Shown piece by piece: positions 27,024 through 38,335 of a stretch of DNA of 64,000 nucleotides. The stretch comes from Azadirachta indica (lineage: Eukaryota; Streptophyta; Magnoliopsida; Sapindales; Meliaceae). A program made the position numbers and the translations under genes. Location of the stretch: the NCBI GenBank assembly GCA_022749755.1, contig CM040448.1, positions 9,112,481-9,176,480 of the forward strand, given 5' to 3'. Position 1 is the stretch's first letter. Each line of letters starts with the position of its first letter. Below the pieces are notes generated by a model that did no database searches, was not told the origin of the DNA, and saw only the letters and a list, made by a program, of their open reading frames with translations.

Positions 27024-29928
27024 ATGTTGCAGAGGTGGAACACAGCACTTAGGTCACTGAATTGCATTGCATGTAAAAATGATTTTTATGCCGTTTCGCG
27101 CCAAAGCTACTCCATGGCGACTGCTACTGCTGCGGCTGTTTCACCTGCTCCTACTCCTACTAAACAAGCGGTAACTATTTAATTTACAACTATATCATTT
27201 TTGGATCACTTGATAGTTTAATTTTAGATGTTATCTTAAACGTGTTCTATGTTTGGCAGGCGAACTTGGATAAAATGTTTTGGTCTAAGCCTTGTTCATT
27301 GGCTCTGGCCCCGGAATCCCCACTCAGAGTCGAAGAGCCTAAGTATGAGGGCTTAAAGCGTTTAATGCTGAGGCTCATGTTGTTTTATAGTAAACAAAGC
27401 AAGTCTATTCGCGGTGCAAATGTGATTTACCGACGAGTTGTTTCACAAGTTGATAAACCTGCTATTTATGATGGTAAGTCTTTCCTCACAGTAATGTTCC
27501 TGTGCCAAAAGGACATGTGCTTTTTAATTGTATAGAAGCCTAAGTATGTTAGCATGATAATAATACAGCAAAAGATGGTAGGTAACGCATGATCCTCAGT
27601 TATTAAAGCTGTTTCTTTTCTTCAAATGTGATATCTAATAGATAAGTGTTATGCCGTAACATAAAATAATAAATGCAAAAATCGATATGGTGGGAAGTTT
27701 GATATATATATCTTACTTCGAGAAATGTGGTGAGATTGGATGTACCATGTAAGAAAGTTTTTGTGCATGGTACTTTATTTTGAGATTTAAGATATAATAT
27801 AAATTATATATTCTCCTTCTTGTGCAGTATTTAGCTTGGAGAAGACCTTTAAAATGACATTCTCATTGCTTGTGCTTCATATGTGGCTTTGTTTACGACG
27901 CTTAAAGGAAGAGGGAAAGGAAGGTGTTGAGCTTGGGCAATATCTATATGAGATTTACAATCATGATGTTGAGCTGAGAGTATCTAAAGCAGGGGTTTGT
28001 GATCAGTATTACTGATATCCTAATTTACTTTGGAGTTGACTATCACTCATGCTTTACTGCATCCTTTATCTTCCTTCATTTCCTACTTAGAACTTACTTG
28101 GGACCTATCCACCTTATGTAATTGAAAAGTTCAATTTTTATTCTTAAAAAAGTGAAAAGGTATTGCCCTTGAGCTTTCAATTAGTCTAGGAATATTTTAG
28201 AAGTAACAATTAGGTCCATCACCCATATATCCATTTTTTGTGGTTCATTTTAAAAACTATAAATAAATTATTCACATATAGTCTAAGTCTTGTTTTGGTG
28301 TTTGCTATAAAATCTTTACCGTTGATAAGATTTGCAAATCGAACTACAGACAATCAGTTTATATGTGTGGTTTATTTTTGCATCTCTGTTGGGGTGGTGT
28401 TTAGTTCCAAATAGACTAGCTGATTTGATGTTTTCCTCATCAGTTATCAGTGGGCTAATAATGTTTAAATATATGGAGGCAGGAGGCTAGGAAAATATCT
28501 GTGTGAAACTTCAATAGTTCTGCACAAGATTACGAATGCCATTTTTGTTATTTAAATGTCCCTTCTGCGCTTGTTGCTTGGTGATCTTTTTAATTGCAGG
28601 TAAACTTATTGTTGTCAAAATGGATGAAGGAACTGGAGAAGATATTCTATGGAAATATCGTTGCTTATGATGCTGCCTTGCTTCCAGAGGCTAAACAGGG
28701 TGAACTACAAAATGTGATATGGAGGTGAGACAGCAGTCCTGCTTAACTAATTCACTATCAATGAGGATATATGGGTTTGATTTGTTATAATAAAACTCAA
28801 GTTCAGGACAATTCAGATTCAGCTTGATGCTAAGACTTATATTCTGATTTAGGCTATAACATGCTCTTCCAATTGCACCCTAGCCTTTAGCCCACCTTAA
28901 CTTGCCATGCTATACTTAACATTGTGGCTATATTGCTTTTTTTAATGCCATGTACTGTTCTGGAATTGTTTCTGCTGCAGGAATGTCTTCTCTGATGATG
29001 GCACGTCAAAGCCAGATGCTACTGCATTACGAGCAGTCCAGGCATGCTCTCAACTTTGCTTTGTACTATCATTGTCACCTGCATATCATAGAATATTATG
29101 AATTCATGGGTTGGGATTTTGAGAGATGTCATTTCTGTACTGGAATTGACTGTCTGTAATGAGTGGGATGAATGTTTCTTTGTCATGAAGAAATGATATG
29201 CTGGTCACTTACTGTTATGTGAATGAGATGCTACAAACTATTAGTTTACTCACAGAGCTGTCAGTCTTTAGACACTAGATGCATACTTTATATAGCATTG
29301 TGGTATACAGCCCTCAACACAACAGCCGGTCAAGAAAGAACATCATCTTTTAGATTATTTGCCATTTGTCCAGCATTTTCCTTACATCGAATAGGTTTTC
29401 TCTCTAAATCAAAAGCAATAGCATAACTAAATCCTTTTGCTTATACCTGCAGGCCATGACGAGGTATGTACGTCGAGAAGTCAGTTGCCTGTCACTAACT
29501 GGTAAGTTACCATTTTCATTTTCCCTTTCATCAAAGATTGTGTATCAGTTGGAGCTAAACTGTTGATTACACTGTTAAATTACATTATTTTACTCCATGC
29601 TAGAACTTATGTTTGCTTATAAAATTGACAACATGATCTCACTTCCTAGGTATTATATAGGATGTGACCTCACCTTTCACCCTTTCTTCCTGATAGGTCC
29701 TAAGTTTGTGAATGCTGAATTATTTTTGTTTACTTCTGAATGTTTGTTCTTTTGGTTTTCTGTTGGGAACTTGGAATTTTCAATGCTTAATTGAGCTGCT
29801 CAACTTGTGGTTGGTATACTAATTTGAGAAAGCTATGCATTAATTGGGCAGATAAAGAAGCCATGTTTTCTGGGAATTTCATGTTCACAACATTGGAGAA
29901 TACATCATCTGGTTCACTGAGAAGGTGA
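27024..29928 (+). CDS. ubiquinol-cytochrome c chaperone (UQCC1/CBP3 family), 7 exons
   Basis: Predicted mitochondrial assembly factor for cytochrome b/complex III (family role). Exons: 27024-27170, 27260-27473, 27828-27994, 28600-28724, 28981-29041, 29453-29501, 29852-29928; 279 residues, all phases consistent. Residues 1-45 are rich in Arg, Ser and Ala with few acidic residues, as in a mitochondrial targeting sequence. The chaperone domain spans about residues 75-270. It includes the segments HMWLCLRRLKEEG and IYNHDVELRVSKAG, and FSGNFMFTTLEN near the C-terminus, which are characteristic of plant members. A 5' UTR intron (26927-27013) ends 10 bases before the ATG. Intron 5 has a GC donor (29042-29043) instead of GT; using the next GT would add seven residues and break the conserved AVQAMTRY join. 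The 3' flank to about 30340 is partly duplicated at 33787-34253. Confidence 0.9.
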
Positions 29929-30349
29929 AGCAGAAAGTGCGAAATCTATTAATGCATATTGGAGAGCTGATGTTGAAAAGTATCTTCACCTGGAAAAAAA
30001 AATAATTAAAGCTTCACTGTTTTCTGATTACTCAACATTGTAAAGCAAGCGCATCGTTGTGAGAAGCAAATTATTTTATCTTATATTCATTTGATTTACA
30101 ACAAATTTTACAATCTCCTGTTAACAGATTTAAAGCATGTGCTTTGCTTAAATGTATAACAGTTGAGCTCCGTGATAAGGTGGAGTAGTAACAAAGCAGT
30201 TTATAATGTTACTCATAACAAATTGTAGCAGGAATTTGATAAAATTCATGGTCATTTTCCTGTTTTGGAAGAATTTAGATATTAAAGAAATAACATCTAA
30301 TTTTATTGATAATTTTCAATAAAAAAGAAATAATACAATTAATACAATT

Positions 30350-31590
30350 AATAAACAAACACTAAAACTCCTAAGCTATTAGAAGTGGAAGATACAAAGT
30401 TAAACATAAATTTTAGTAGAATTACAAAAGAAAGCCAAATCTTTTACCTAATACAAATTATACAATATGACGGAAGATAAAATAAAATTACTAAGAAAGC
30501 TTTAGTTACAGATTCTTAACAATTTAAAAAAAAATTAGGTGAAAGGAACTAAAAGTCAAGAAGAACATAACTTGTATGTAGTCAATAACTAGAAACATTT
30601 AACCATTAGATTTAAACAATGTAAAAAATTGTGTTAAGGTGTTAATTTGTCTTTTATATATAGAAAAAAATTATATCAAATTTATATATTAAAATATTTT
30701 TAATTCTCTCTTTTTATTTTTTGTTGATAATAATTTGATATTTAATTAAAAAAATTTAAAAATAATACATTTTTAACATTTTTATTTATATATATAATAT
30801 TAAAAATTATATTAAATTTATTATATTTTTAAAAAAATTATGAAAATATAAATAAAAATATAAAAATACGTACATATTATATATAAAAGTGAAAAATAAG
30901 AGCGAAATTTATGAATTAAAAAGTAAAAAAAGAGAAAAATACATACAAGATATTAAAAGAATTTTTAATTAATAAACATAAAATATTTATTATATTTTTT
31001 ATTACATTTAGACGCGCGTGTATATATATATATATATATACACACACAAACACAAAAAATAATTAATAGAAAGAATTAATTAAGCAAATGTCTAATTTAA
31101 AGCCATGTGATAACTTAGAAATTATATACCTATTTAACAAAGTTGCCCCATCGGTGATTTTAATATTCGAAGGAATGACCGATTGACAAGGTTCTGTTCA
31201 TTATATAGATGAGTTGCTAGTAAACATTTCTTGGCTTTGGGTCAACTTACAAATAGAATAAATTATGTATACAGCCAGACCCAGTGATGATACAGATAGC
31301 TAGAATGAATTATTCATTTTGTGTATATACATATACATACAGACACACAGCACATGCAATTAATATTATACAAATTTTGCTTATATGTATTTGCAATTTG
31401 ATACTGCATTTTGTCACGTACTTCTTATCTAATTAACATCAATTTGGATTAATTTATACAACTGTACTCTTAAGGTTCTTACCAGTTAATTAGTTTCTGT
31501 TCTAGCAGTTCATATAATGTTATTCCTCAAACAGTGGATTACTTGCCTCATTTTCTGAGATCTGAGATCTGAGAACTGATCAGAGCTACC
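30350..31590. other. very AT-rich spacer with (TA)n/(CA)n microsatellite
   Basis: No gene is seen. A TA microsatellite followed by CA repeats occupies about 31018-31052. Poly-A/T tracts are frequent. The last few hundred bases should contain the promoter of the HMA-domain gene beginning at 31599, but no decisive TATA box could be assigned. Confidence 0.4.
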
Positions 31591-31598
31591 TGCAGGCG

Positions 31599-32505
31599 AT
31601 GGCGGAGAAGGTTTAATTAATTTGCAAAACTTATTTCCCAAATGTCGATACCAACTCGTGATTTTCTCTAAAATGGTGTCGATAAATTTATCACAGGTTA
31701 CAACATTAATGGTGCTGAAGGTTGACTTAGAATGCTCAAAGTGCTTCATGAAAGTGAAGAAAACTCTCTCTAAATTCCCCCGTGAGTGTCTCTCTCTCTT
31801 TTTTTCCTGCCATTTCTACTTCTCTCTTTCTATGCGTGTATGTGTATATGATTTAATTCTTGTGCTAATTATTAAGATGTTGAATATGTTTGGGAACAAA
31901 TTAAAGAAATACGAGACCAGGTATACGACAAGAAGCAAAACAAGGTGACAATAAAAGTGGTGTGTTGCAGTCCTGAAATTATTAGGGACAAGATATGCTG
32001 CAAAGCTGGTGGTTCCATCAAAAGTATAGAAATCAAAGCTCCTGGAAAACCTAAAGAGCCTGAGAAGAAGAAAGAAGCTGATAAATCGAAGGAGCCAGAG
32101 AAGAAGAAGGAAACAGATGAGAAACCTAAGGAACCTGAGAAGAAGAAAGAACCAGCTGATCATCAGAAAGCTGAAGAGCCCGAGCAGAAAAAAGAATCTG
32201 AGAAACCCAAAAAGCCAGAGAAGAAGAAGGAGAAAGAATCTGTAAGAACTAGATATATTTTCGTAGACCCACCACCAAAACCAAAACCAGAACCAGAACC
32301 AGAACCAGAACTACCACAACCCAAGCCTACTGAAGCAACGCTGGGTTATCCACAGACACCGTTTTACCCATTTGGGGTATGTTGCCCGGAATGTTACCGG
32401 GGGCACGGTGGACCAGCACCTCGGTATTGTTATGATGGGTATTACGTAAAGCCATGTTATAGTTACTTCAGTGAAGAAAATCCTTCTGCTTGCACGATCA
32501 TGTAA
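31599..32505 (+). CDS. HMA-domain protein with Lys/Glu/Pro-rich tail and CaaX box (PI21-like family)
   Basis: Exons 31599-31610, 31697-31781 and 31907-32505 give 231 residues. A tiny four-codon first exon (MAEK) is followed by a ferredoxin-like heavy-metal-associated domain, residues 5-75, with the metal-binding pair C17-S-K-C20 and conserved FPQIRDQVYD and VTIKVVCCSPE segments. Residues 80-142 are a charged repeat of PKEPEKKK-like units. Then comes a Pro-rich part (PKPEPEPEPE), a Cys/Tyr-rich segment and the C-terminal CTIM, a farnesylation-type CaaX motif. Members of this plant family (rice Pi21 relatives, HIPP-like) are thought to bind metals and modulate defence or metal homeostasis at membranes; the exact role here is not known. 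It lies between the UQCC1-like gene and that gene's deleted duplicate, on the same strand. Confidence 0.9.
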
Positions 32506-32879
32506 TTAACTGTATTCCATTGCAATCATGGTCAATATTATATCTCCTTATCTCTCATATATATAGTTGCCAAGTCTTTTTACTGTTCAAAAATTTTGTT
32601 TACAAGTATTAAATTAATTATCAAACATCTTATTAAGTTAGATTTTGGTTTTAAGGTTCTTGTATGATCAATAACCAAATATTCATGCATCGATCATTTT
32701 ATTCTTTGCTAAATAGCAGATGCTAGCTATAGCAGCCTCACGTAATAAAATTTCAATAATTGTATGTATACTAATATTCGAATCGTGTGGCAAACATTTC
32801 TACATCAATTGTCACGAGGACACAGGAAAAGGAAATTAATGGTGAGGACAATTTACGTATAATCAATAAGGACTAATTA

Positions 32880-33530
32880 GTTTTAGTAATTTGAAATAAA
32901 TTATTAAAGTCTAATTTACTATAAAGTGATAATTGTACTCATTAATAATAGTTTTTTTTTTTATTAAAAATAATTATTATATATTTAAAACTTGACATAA
33001 TATAATATATTTATAAAAAATACATTAATAAAATAAATCATAATGTTATTTTTAGTATATTAATATTATAATATTTATTAGTATATTATAACAAAAATAT
33101 AAATTTATTTATTTATAAATATATTAATAATGCAATATTAATTGGGTACTATGATTAAATAAAATAAATCATAAATAAATATTAATCTATAAATAAAATA
33201 TACTGTAGTACAATACTTATAATTGTATTATAATTTATATTTATGTATAGCTAAAACACATAAAATATAATAAAAATAAAAATATATTATTTATATATTA
33301 AGCATTATATTATTAATGTACTAGAAAATGGTATTTTGATTTATTTTATTAATGTGCTTGTGATAAATATATTATATTTTGTCAAATTTTAAATATATAA
33401 TAATTATTCATCAACAATTGTTATTTTTTGATAAATTGAAATTTTAATGAATATTTTTAAAACTAATAAAATTAATTAATTGATTAAAGTAAAATTTTAG
33501 GGATTTAAATATTATTTTCCCCATATTAAT
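32880..33530. mobile_element. AT-rich MITE-like inverted repeat element
   Basis: Left arm about 32890-33065 matches the reverse complement of right arm about 33330-33520. The best block is ATAATTATTATATATTTAAAAYTTGACAWAATATAATATATTTAT followed by ACATTAATAAAATAAATCA. The spacer of about 260 bases is also nearly pure A/T. No coding capacity. A related single arm is present near 58640-58800. The outer borders are approximate. Confidence 0.55.
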
Positions 33531-33712
33531 GACAATGAAACTAATTTATAAATTCGATAGATGTACATTGTAGCCAGTTAATCAGCATACACTTTTAAGT
33601 TGCTAGTTGGTTGGTTATTTATTAATTTTTCTGTGAATTGAAGTACAATCTTCATGGGCAAGATGAGCAACCTTTTTTTAAACAAAATTTACATTGATTG
33701 TACGAGGTTTTT

Positions 33713-34253
33713 TTGAATCACACAGGCGACTGAAAATGTTAGGGCGATGGAACAGAGCACTTAGTTCACTGAATTACATTGCGTCCGTATTGGAGATCTG
33801 ATGTTGAAAAGTATCTTCACCCGGAAAGAAAAAACGAAAGGTTCAGTGTTTTCTGATTACTCAACTTTGTAAAGCAAGTGCATCCTTTTCAGAAGCAAAT
33901 TATTTTGTTATCTTATAATTCATTTGATTTACAAAAAATATTACAGTTTGTTACCACTGTTAACAATTTAAAGCAAATATTGTGTTGATTGCTTAAACTG
34001 TATGACAGTTGCGCTCCTGTGATAACGTGGAGTAATAAAGCAGTTTATAATGTTATTATGTCAAATTATAGCAGGAATTTGAGACAATTCATGCACATTT
34101 TCTTGTTAAATTGGTTATTAATGGGTGTTTTTGTGTGGAATCATTCTTTGAAAACGATAAAATTAATATTCTAAAATAATTTAGATATTGAAGGGAATAG
34201 CATGTGATTTTGACCGATAAAATTACTAGATTTCCCAATAAAAAATAAATAAT
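33713..34253 (+). pseudogene. internally deleted duplicate of the UQCC1-like gene
   Basis: 33713-33785 copies the end of the 5' UTR intron and the first ~60 bases of exon 1 (ACAGGCGACTGAAAATGTT...). The sequence then jumps directly to a copy of the 3' flank: 33787-34253 matches 29953-30345, with differences and one extra segment of about 75 bases near 34109-34180. Because intron sequence and non-transcribed flank are included, this is a DNA-level duplication, not a retrocopy. Exons 2-7 are missing and a stop follows soon after the ATG copy, so it cannot make the chaperone. The deletion junction lies near a TGCAT word shared by the two source regions (27069 area and 29953 area), which suggests a microhomology-mediated loss. 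Confidence 0.8.
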
Positions 34254-35260
34254 AGATTTAGGCAAAGCAACAAACTTGAACTTACCTGTTCAACTTCTGA
34301 ACCTTTCGGATTTGTTCTAATTAAGGTTCTGGGGAGCACAGAACAGGCAAGAGAAATCAGATAGTTGTTCAGGAAATATTAGGAACTAGAATGCTTCAAA
34401 AATCATCCACATCAATTATTGATGCTCTAGTCCTAAAAACATTGTTGCAGTTACAATTTGTTTTTCTGATAAATTCAATCAAAGTATAAATACATACACA
34501 AATATATATGACACAATCATACAGTGTATTTGTGATTAATGGTGCTTAAATACTTACTTCAACAATACACGTAACTACAATATTGCTCATCATAACTTTA
34601 TATAACAATATCGATCGTCAAAACTACAATATTGGAAAGCATGAGTTCAACATTCCTTGTTATCCTGGTAATTGCAATTTCCAAAATAAAAAAATGAATT
34701 AATATACTCAAACCTTTATTCTTACTCTAATAGATTTGATGAAATAAAGCAATCAATCCAGGAGACTCTCCAAGATCTTTGGTCTTCTTAGTGCGTAAGA
34801 AAATAAGTTATTTTAATACTAAAATACATGCTAAAAATAATTTAAGTTGAGTTTATGTTAATGTCAATATCATTTCATTAAAGTGTTGAGCATGTGGTTT
34901 TGACCCACCACAATATACAAAAATTAACTTCGATTATTCTTTTTTTCTTTTTTTATCGTCTTTAAAATTTAATATTTATATATATATATATATATATCAA
35001 ACATTGATATAAACCCACTTTTATCTCCAAACATTGGTAAAATAATAAAGTCGAATGTTTTATTCTAAATGTTAACAATTCAATCCCCACCATTTGTAGT
35101 TCTAATGTGCATCAATATCAAGAATTAAATTATCTCACTTAAAAACTCATGTTAGGAATAAAAATTTAATCAATTATTTTGTACTTCAACTTTCAAATAA
35201 ATTTATAAGTGCATACCTTGAATGCATGACTAGCAAATTAAGCACAAAGAAGCTCTCGAT
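34254..35260. other. AT-rich spacer, no gene seen
   Basis: No protein-like frame or RNA gene is recognised. A TA microsatellite lies at about 34972-34998. The stretch could be the decayed flank of the CACTA-type fragment to its right. Confidence 0.35.
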
Positions 35261-35269
35261 CTGCTTGAT

Positions 35270-36010
35270 TAAGAACATCTCATAGATGTTTTTTTTGCCT
35301 CTTCAACTATAAGATAATTTTTAAAATATTTCTTCAACTTATGACGAAATCGGTTAAACTCATTTGCCATTATAACTCTAAATATGCTCTAATTTGTGGA
35401 TTTGAAATATCAATTTAACAATTGCCTTGCAATGAAAACATAGAAAAATACCATCCATATTAACAAAAGTTAAAAAAAATAACCGAGGAAGGAAAATAAG
35501 CATATTGCATAATATATAATCAATAAAAAAATTACAACAAATTATAGTCAATCATCAATAGTTTATGTGTTCAGTCACTTCTTTTCATGTAGCAGCTTCT
35601 TACTCATAACTTTCCTGATAACAACAACAATTTTACTAACAAGCAATAGTGCGTTAGTATCATCGACTTTTTCGTAGTCCCACTGAATTCAATTGATAGT
35701 GTAATTTGTGCTTGTTGCAAGAGTTTTTCTAGTTTTATGTCTTTGGTTGGACCTCGTCTATTCTTCTTAACTTGAAGAGTTGTACATTAAATAACATTAA
35801 ATTTAAATAATTATTATTAAAAAAATAATATAACAAAATAAATATTACCAATTAAAGGCTATCAGAGCGAGAAATAGCCAACGTAGTTGATGGTGGTGTA
35901 AGTTCACCATGAATCTGTGGTCGTTGTAGTATCTGTGGTAGTTGTAGTAGATGTTGCATGATGACGTGTTCCAACAGCAGCGACCGCAATAAACTAGGTT
36001 CACTTAAAAC
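35270..36010 (-). mobile_element. CACTA/EnSpm-type transposon protein fragment, decayed
   Basis: On the minus strand, 35800-35640 reads RRGPTKDIKLEKLLQQ and, after a frame change, DDTNALLLVSKIVVVIRKV. This is the arrangement of the 'RRGPT...' plant transposon-associated domain found beside CACTA (EnSpm) transposases. Further down, around 35400-35270, NRFRHKLKKYFKNYL is compatible with the following part of the same domain. Several frame changes and stops show it is dead. No CACTA termini were found, so borders are approximate. Confidence 0.45.
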
Positions 36011-36237
36011 TAAAAATAAGATATAATGCAAAACAAAAACAAAAAGTCAGATATTACATAATAGATATTGTGAAATATTACCACAGTATCTTATATCTTT
36101 CGAGCTCAATATTTTTTGTTTTGTTATTAAGTGTCGTAAGTTTTAGAAAATTTCCTCTAATAATCATAAGGTTTGCCTGTAAGTCACATAGTTTGTGTTA
36201 GAATATTTTTTTTGTTAAAGTCGATCTTCCCCGCATT

Positions 36238-36250
36238 TGGTATCAGAGTC
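36238..36250 (+). other. primer-binding site, copy A
   Basis: TGGTATCAGAGTC matches the plant initiator tRNA-Met complement used by caulimovirids (TGGTATCAGAGC) except at one base. It lies at the end of the leader, about 185 bases before the first long frame. Confidence 0.75.
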
Positions 36251-36751
36251 GAACCTTTTTTTTATAAAACTTGATTCAAGTATGCTTTATGGTTGCGGTT
36301 TAGTACGATCTTGTATATCAGAACAGATTAGTATTTTCAAGATTTTAATATCTTTTGTCGATAAAACATATTAAATTTTATAATTTTATTTTATAATTTT
36401 ATTTTGAGAAGAAAATGTAAACCATGGTACTTTCTCGATCTAAATCTTCTCTCTCCTATAAATCTGTCTCTTTATTTTTTAGATCCAAGTCTTCTCTCTC
36501 TTTTTTCTCATCTTTTTCTTCAAATTCCTTCAAGAAAACCCAAACTTATAAAGTCTCTAGTATTTATGAAATCGAATACTCCTTACTTCCAAATCTATTC
36601 CCCTATATAAACTTTTATTCCTAAATCCTTATCATGTATATAAAAACTTTTTTTTCTCCTTTACTCACACCATAAAAACCCTTGTACATCCTCTATAATA
36701 AAAAAATAAAAGAATATGTCCAATGTAATCAATTTAATGCCCATCAACTAC

Positions 36752-37115
36752 CAATAATTCAGGGAGAACAGTTTGTTCAAATAAATATTCCAAACTTCTT
36801 GATTACTTTATGGCTTAGAAAAGGCGTCACTTACATCCACTTTGATGGAATACAGTTTGCCTTGACCTACCATGTCAGAAAAGGACTACTAGTCATGTCT
36901 AGATAGCACTCGTCGACACGAAATTTTCAAACTATGAACATGTGTGCATCGATATAGTTCAGACAACTTTAAATGCCGGAACAGTAATAATCACCATGTT
37001 TCCCAACTTCAACATGCTTGTTAACGATCCACAACTCTCTTCTCTTCTCAAGCTTCAAGTTCAAATCATCGGAGCAGTTTTCGATGTTATAACCTACATG
37101 GCAACCTTACACGAC
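36752..37115 (+). pseudogene. movement-protein fragment, copy A
   Basis: Frames across this stretch show the family signature: YIHFDGIQFALTYHVRKGL, then an LDTR-like site, a GTV-TLNAGTV-like segment and a FPNF-D-P segment. Together these identify the caulimovirid 30K-type cell-to-cell movement protein. A stop after the RKGL segment and frame changes break it. The equivalent regions are 39030-39330 in copy B and 46640-46290 in inverted copy C. Confidence 0.7.
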
Positions 37116-38004
37116 TAATTGATCTACCGCGTCTAAAATCACTCTATGGATGTCGCTCTGCCAAGCTAGATTACCGATTCCATTTTCATAGATGTGAAAT
37201 CGAATCAAGTCCAAGTTGCACCTACATCTTAAAGTAGATCTCAAAAAAAAAGTTCAAAAAACTTCTTCCTTCATAATAAGTGACAAATTATGAAAGTCAA
37301 CATGCAATTTTGGTTACCACACGCTCCTAAATCTCTTTTATAGACCCTACTTTTAGGAGAACAAATAGTACAAAAATGAAAATATGCTTTGAACTAGCCA
37401 AGCAATCAGACGTCTCTTTTTCAACACAATTCAGAATCGATACAAACACACAAGAGGTCTACACCTTCACCAAAGATGATAGCCTAATTTGGTGTTCAAC
37501 ATTACATGACCCAAAAAATCCATCTTGTCTTTGCCCCACTTGCCCTAAAAACAGAGATCTTTACCAGCCAATTCGAAGAACTTACAAAAGCTTTAGGCAC
37601 ATTCTAGACGGTCAACTAAGACAGCTCCTAAACTCAGAACCTTAGATGAGTTCTATGAGGTTTATAAAAAACATGTCCTAAAATACGATATCTTTAGTAA
37701 AACCATAAGAAGGTAATAGTGCGTTATTCTACCCATCCTTAGATCTAATACCTCCCAAACCAACAAGATGAGATGATCCTTTAGATCATCCTTAATAACA
37801 ACCTCCTACACTTGCTTTCATGTACCAAGCTCATCAACTATAATTTCCTCCAATATATCTCAGATTCTCAAGACCCACATGCCAGATTCAAAGGTCTTAA
37901 AGAGCTTGAAAAGGAACTATTCCAAAGACAAATCTGCGATCATCTAGAAAGAGATTCTCTTAAGCACTAAAACAAATCAGACAATAATTAGAGTCTCCCA
38001 TGGC

Positions 38005-38225
38005 TATTGACACGTGTTTGTCATTTGTGTTTGTTGTTTTTCAATTATTGTAAGAGTGCTTTAATGAGTATGGTTGATGTGTCTTTTACTTTTCTCTTTT
38101 AATCATTGTACGTTTGAATTATTGAGTGTGTTATAGCATAAATGCTTTCATTTGCGCTTCCTTTGTTTGCTTATATATGAAAGGCTTCTTTTTGTATTAT
38201 AAACAATCGAGAATCGAAGAAATAA
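38005..38225 (+). promoter_or_regulatory. pararetroviral intergenic promoter between copies A and B
   Basis: A CACGTG G-box stands at 38011-38016 and a TATATATGAAAGG TATA-box context at about 38172-38184, followed by the start of the copy B leader. The same block is present in inverted form at about 40860-40640 (GCCTTTTATATATAGGG on the + strand). By analogy with caulimovirid pregenomic promoters, transcription would start about 30 bases past the TATA box. Activity here is unknown. Confidence 0.55.
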
Positions 38226-38335
38226 AATTTGGTTTTCCCTCAAATCATGAAAGCTTATAAAACTTCCTTCTTCCTTCTCTTCTTAAAACTTCTAACAAAA
38301 TTATTTTGTTTAATTGTTTTATTTATTATAATGAA

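Larger units (their letters stand above)
36098..38335 (+). mobile_element. pararetroviral copy A, internally deleted
   Basis: Leader from about 36098, primer-binding site at 36238, movement-protein region at about 36752-37115 and the following region to about 37860. The sequence then jumps to the C-terminal end of the polyprotein (about 37865-37985) and the intergenic promoter region. Relative to inverted copy C, the coiled-coil, capsid, protease, RT and RNase H regions are missing. Stop codons interrupt the movement-protein frame, for example right after position 36900. Confidence 0.75.

Noticed and set aside
31816..32163. A 115-codon minus-strand Phe/Leu-rich frame as a membrane protein
   Set aside because: It is the reverse strand of the Lys/Glu/Pro repeats of the HMA-domain gene.
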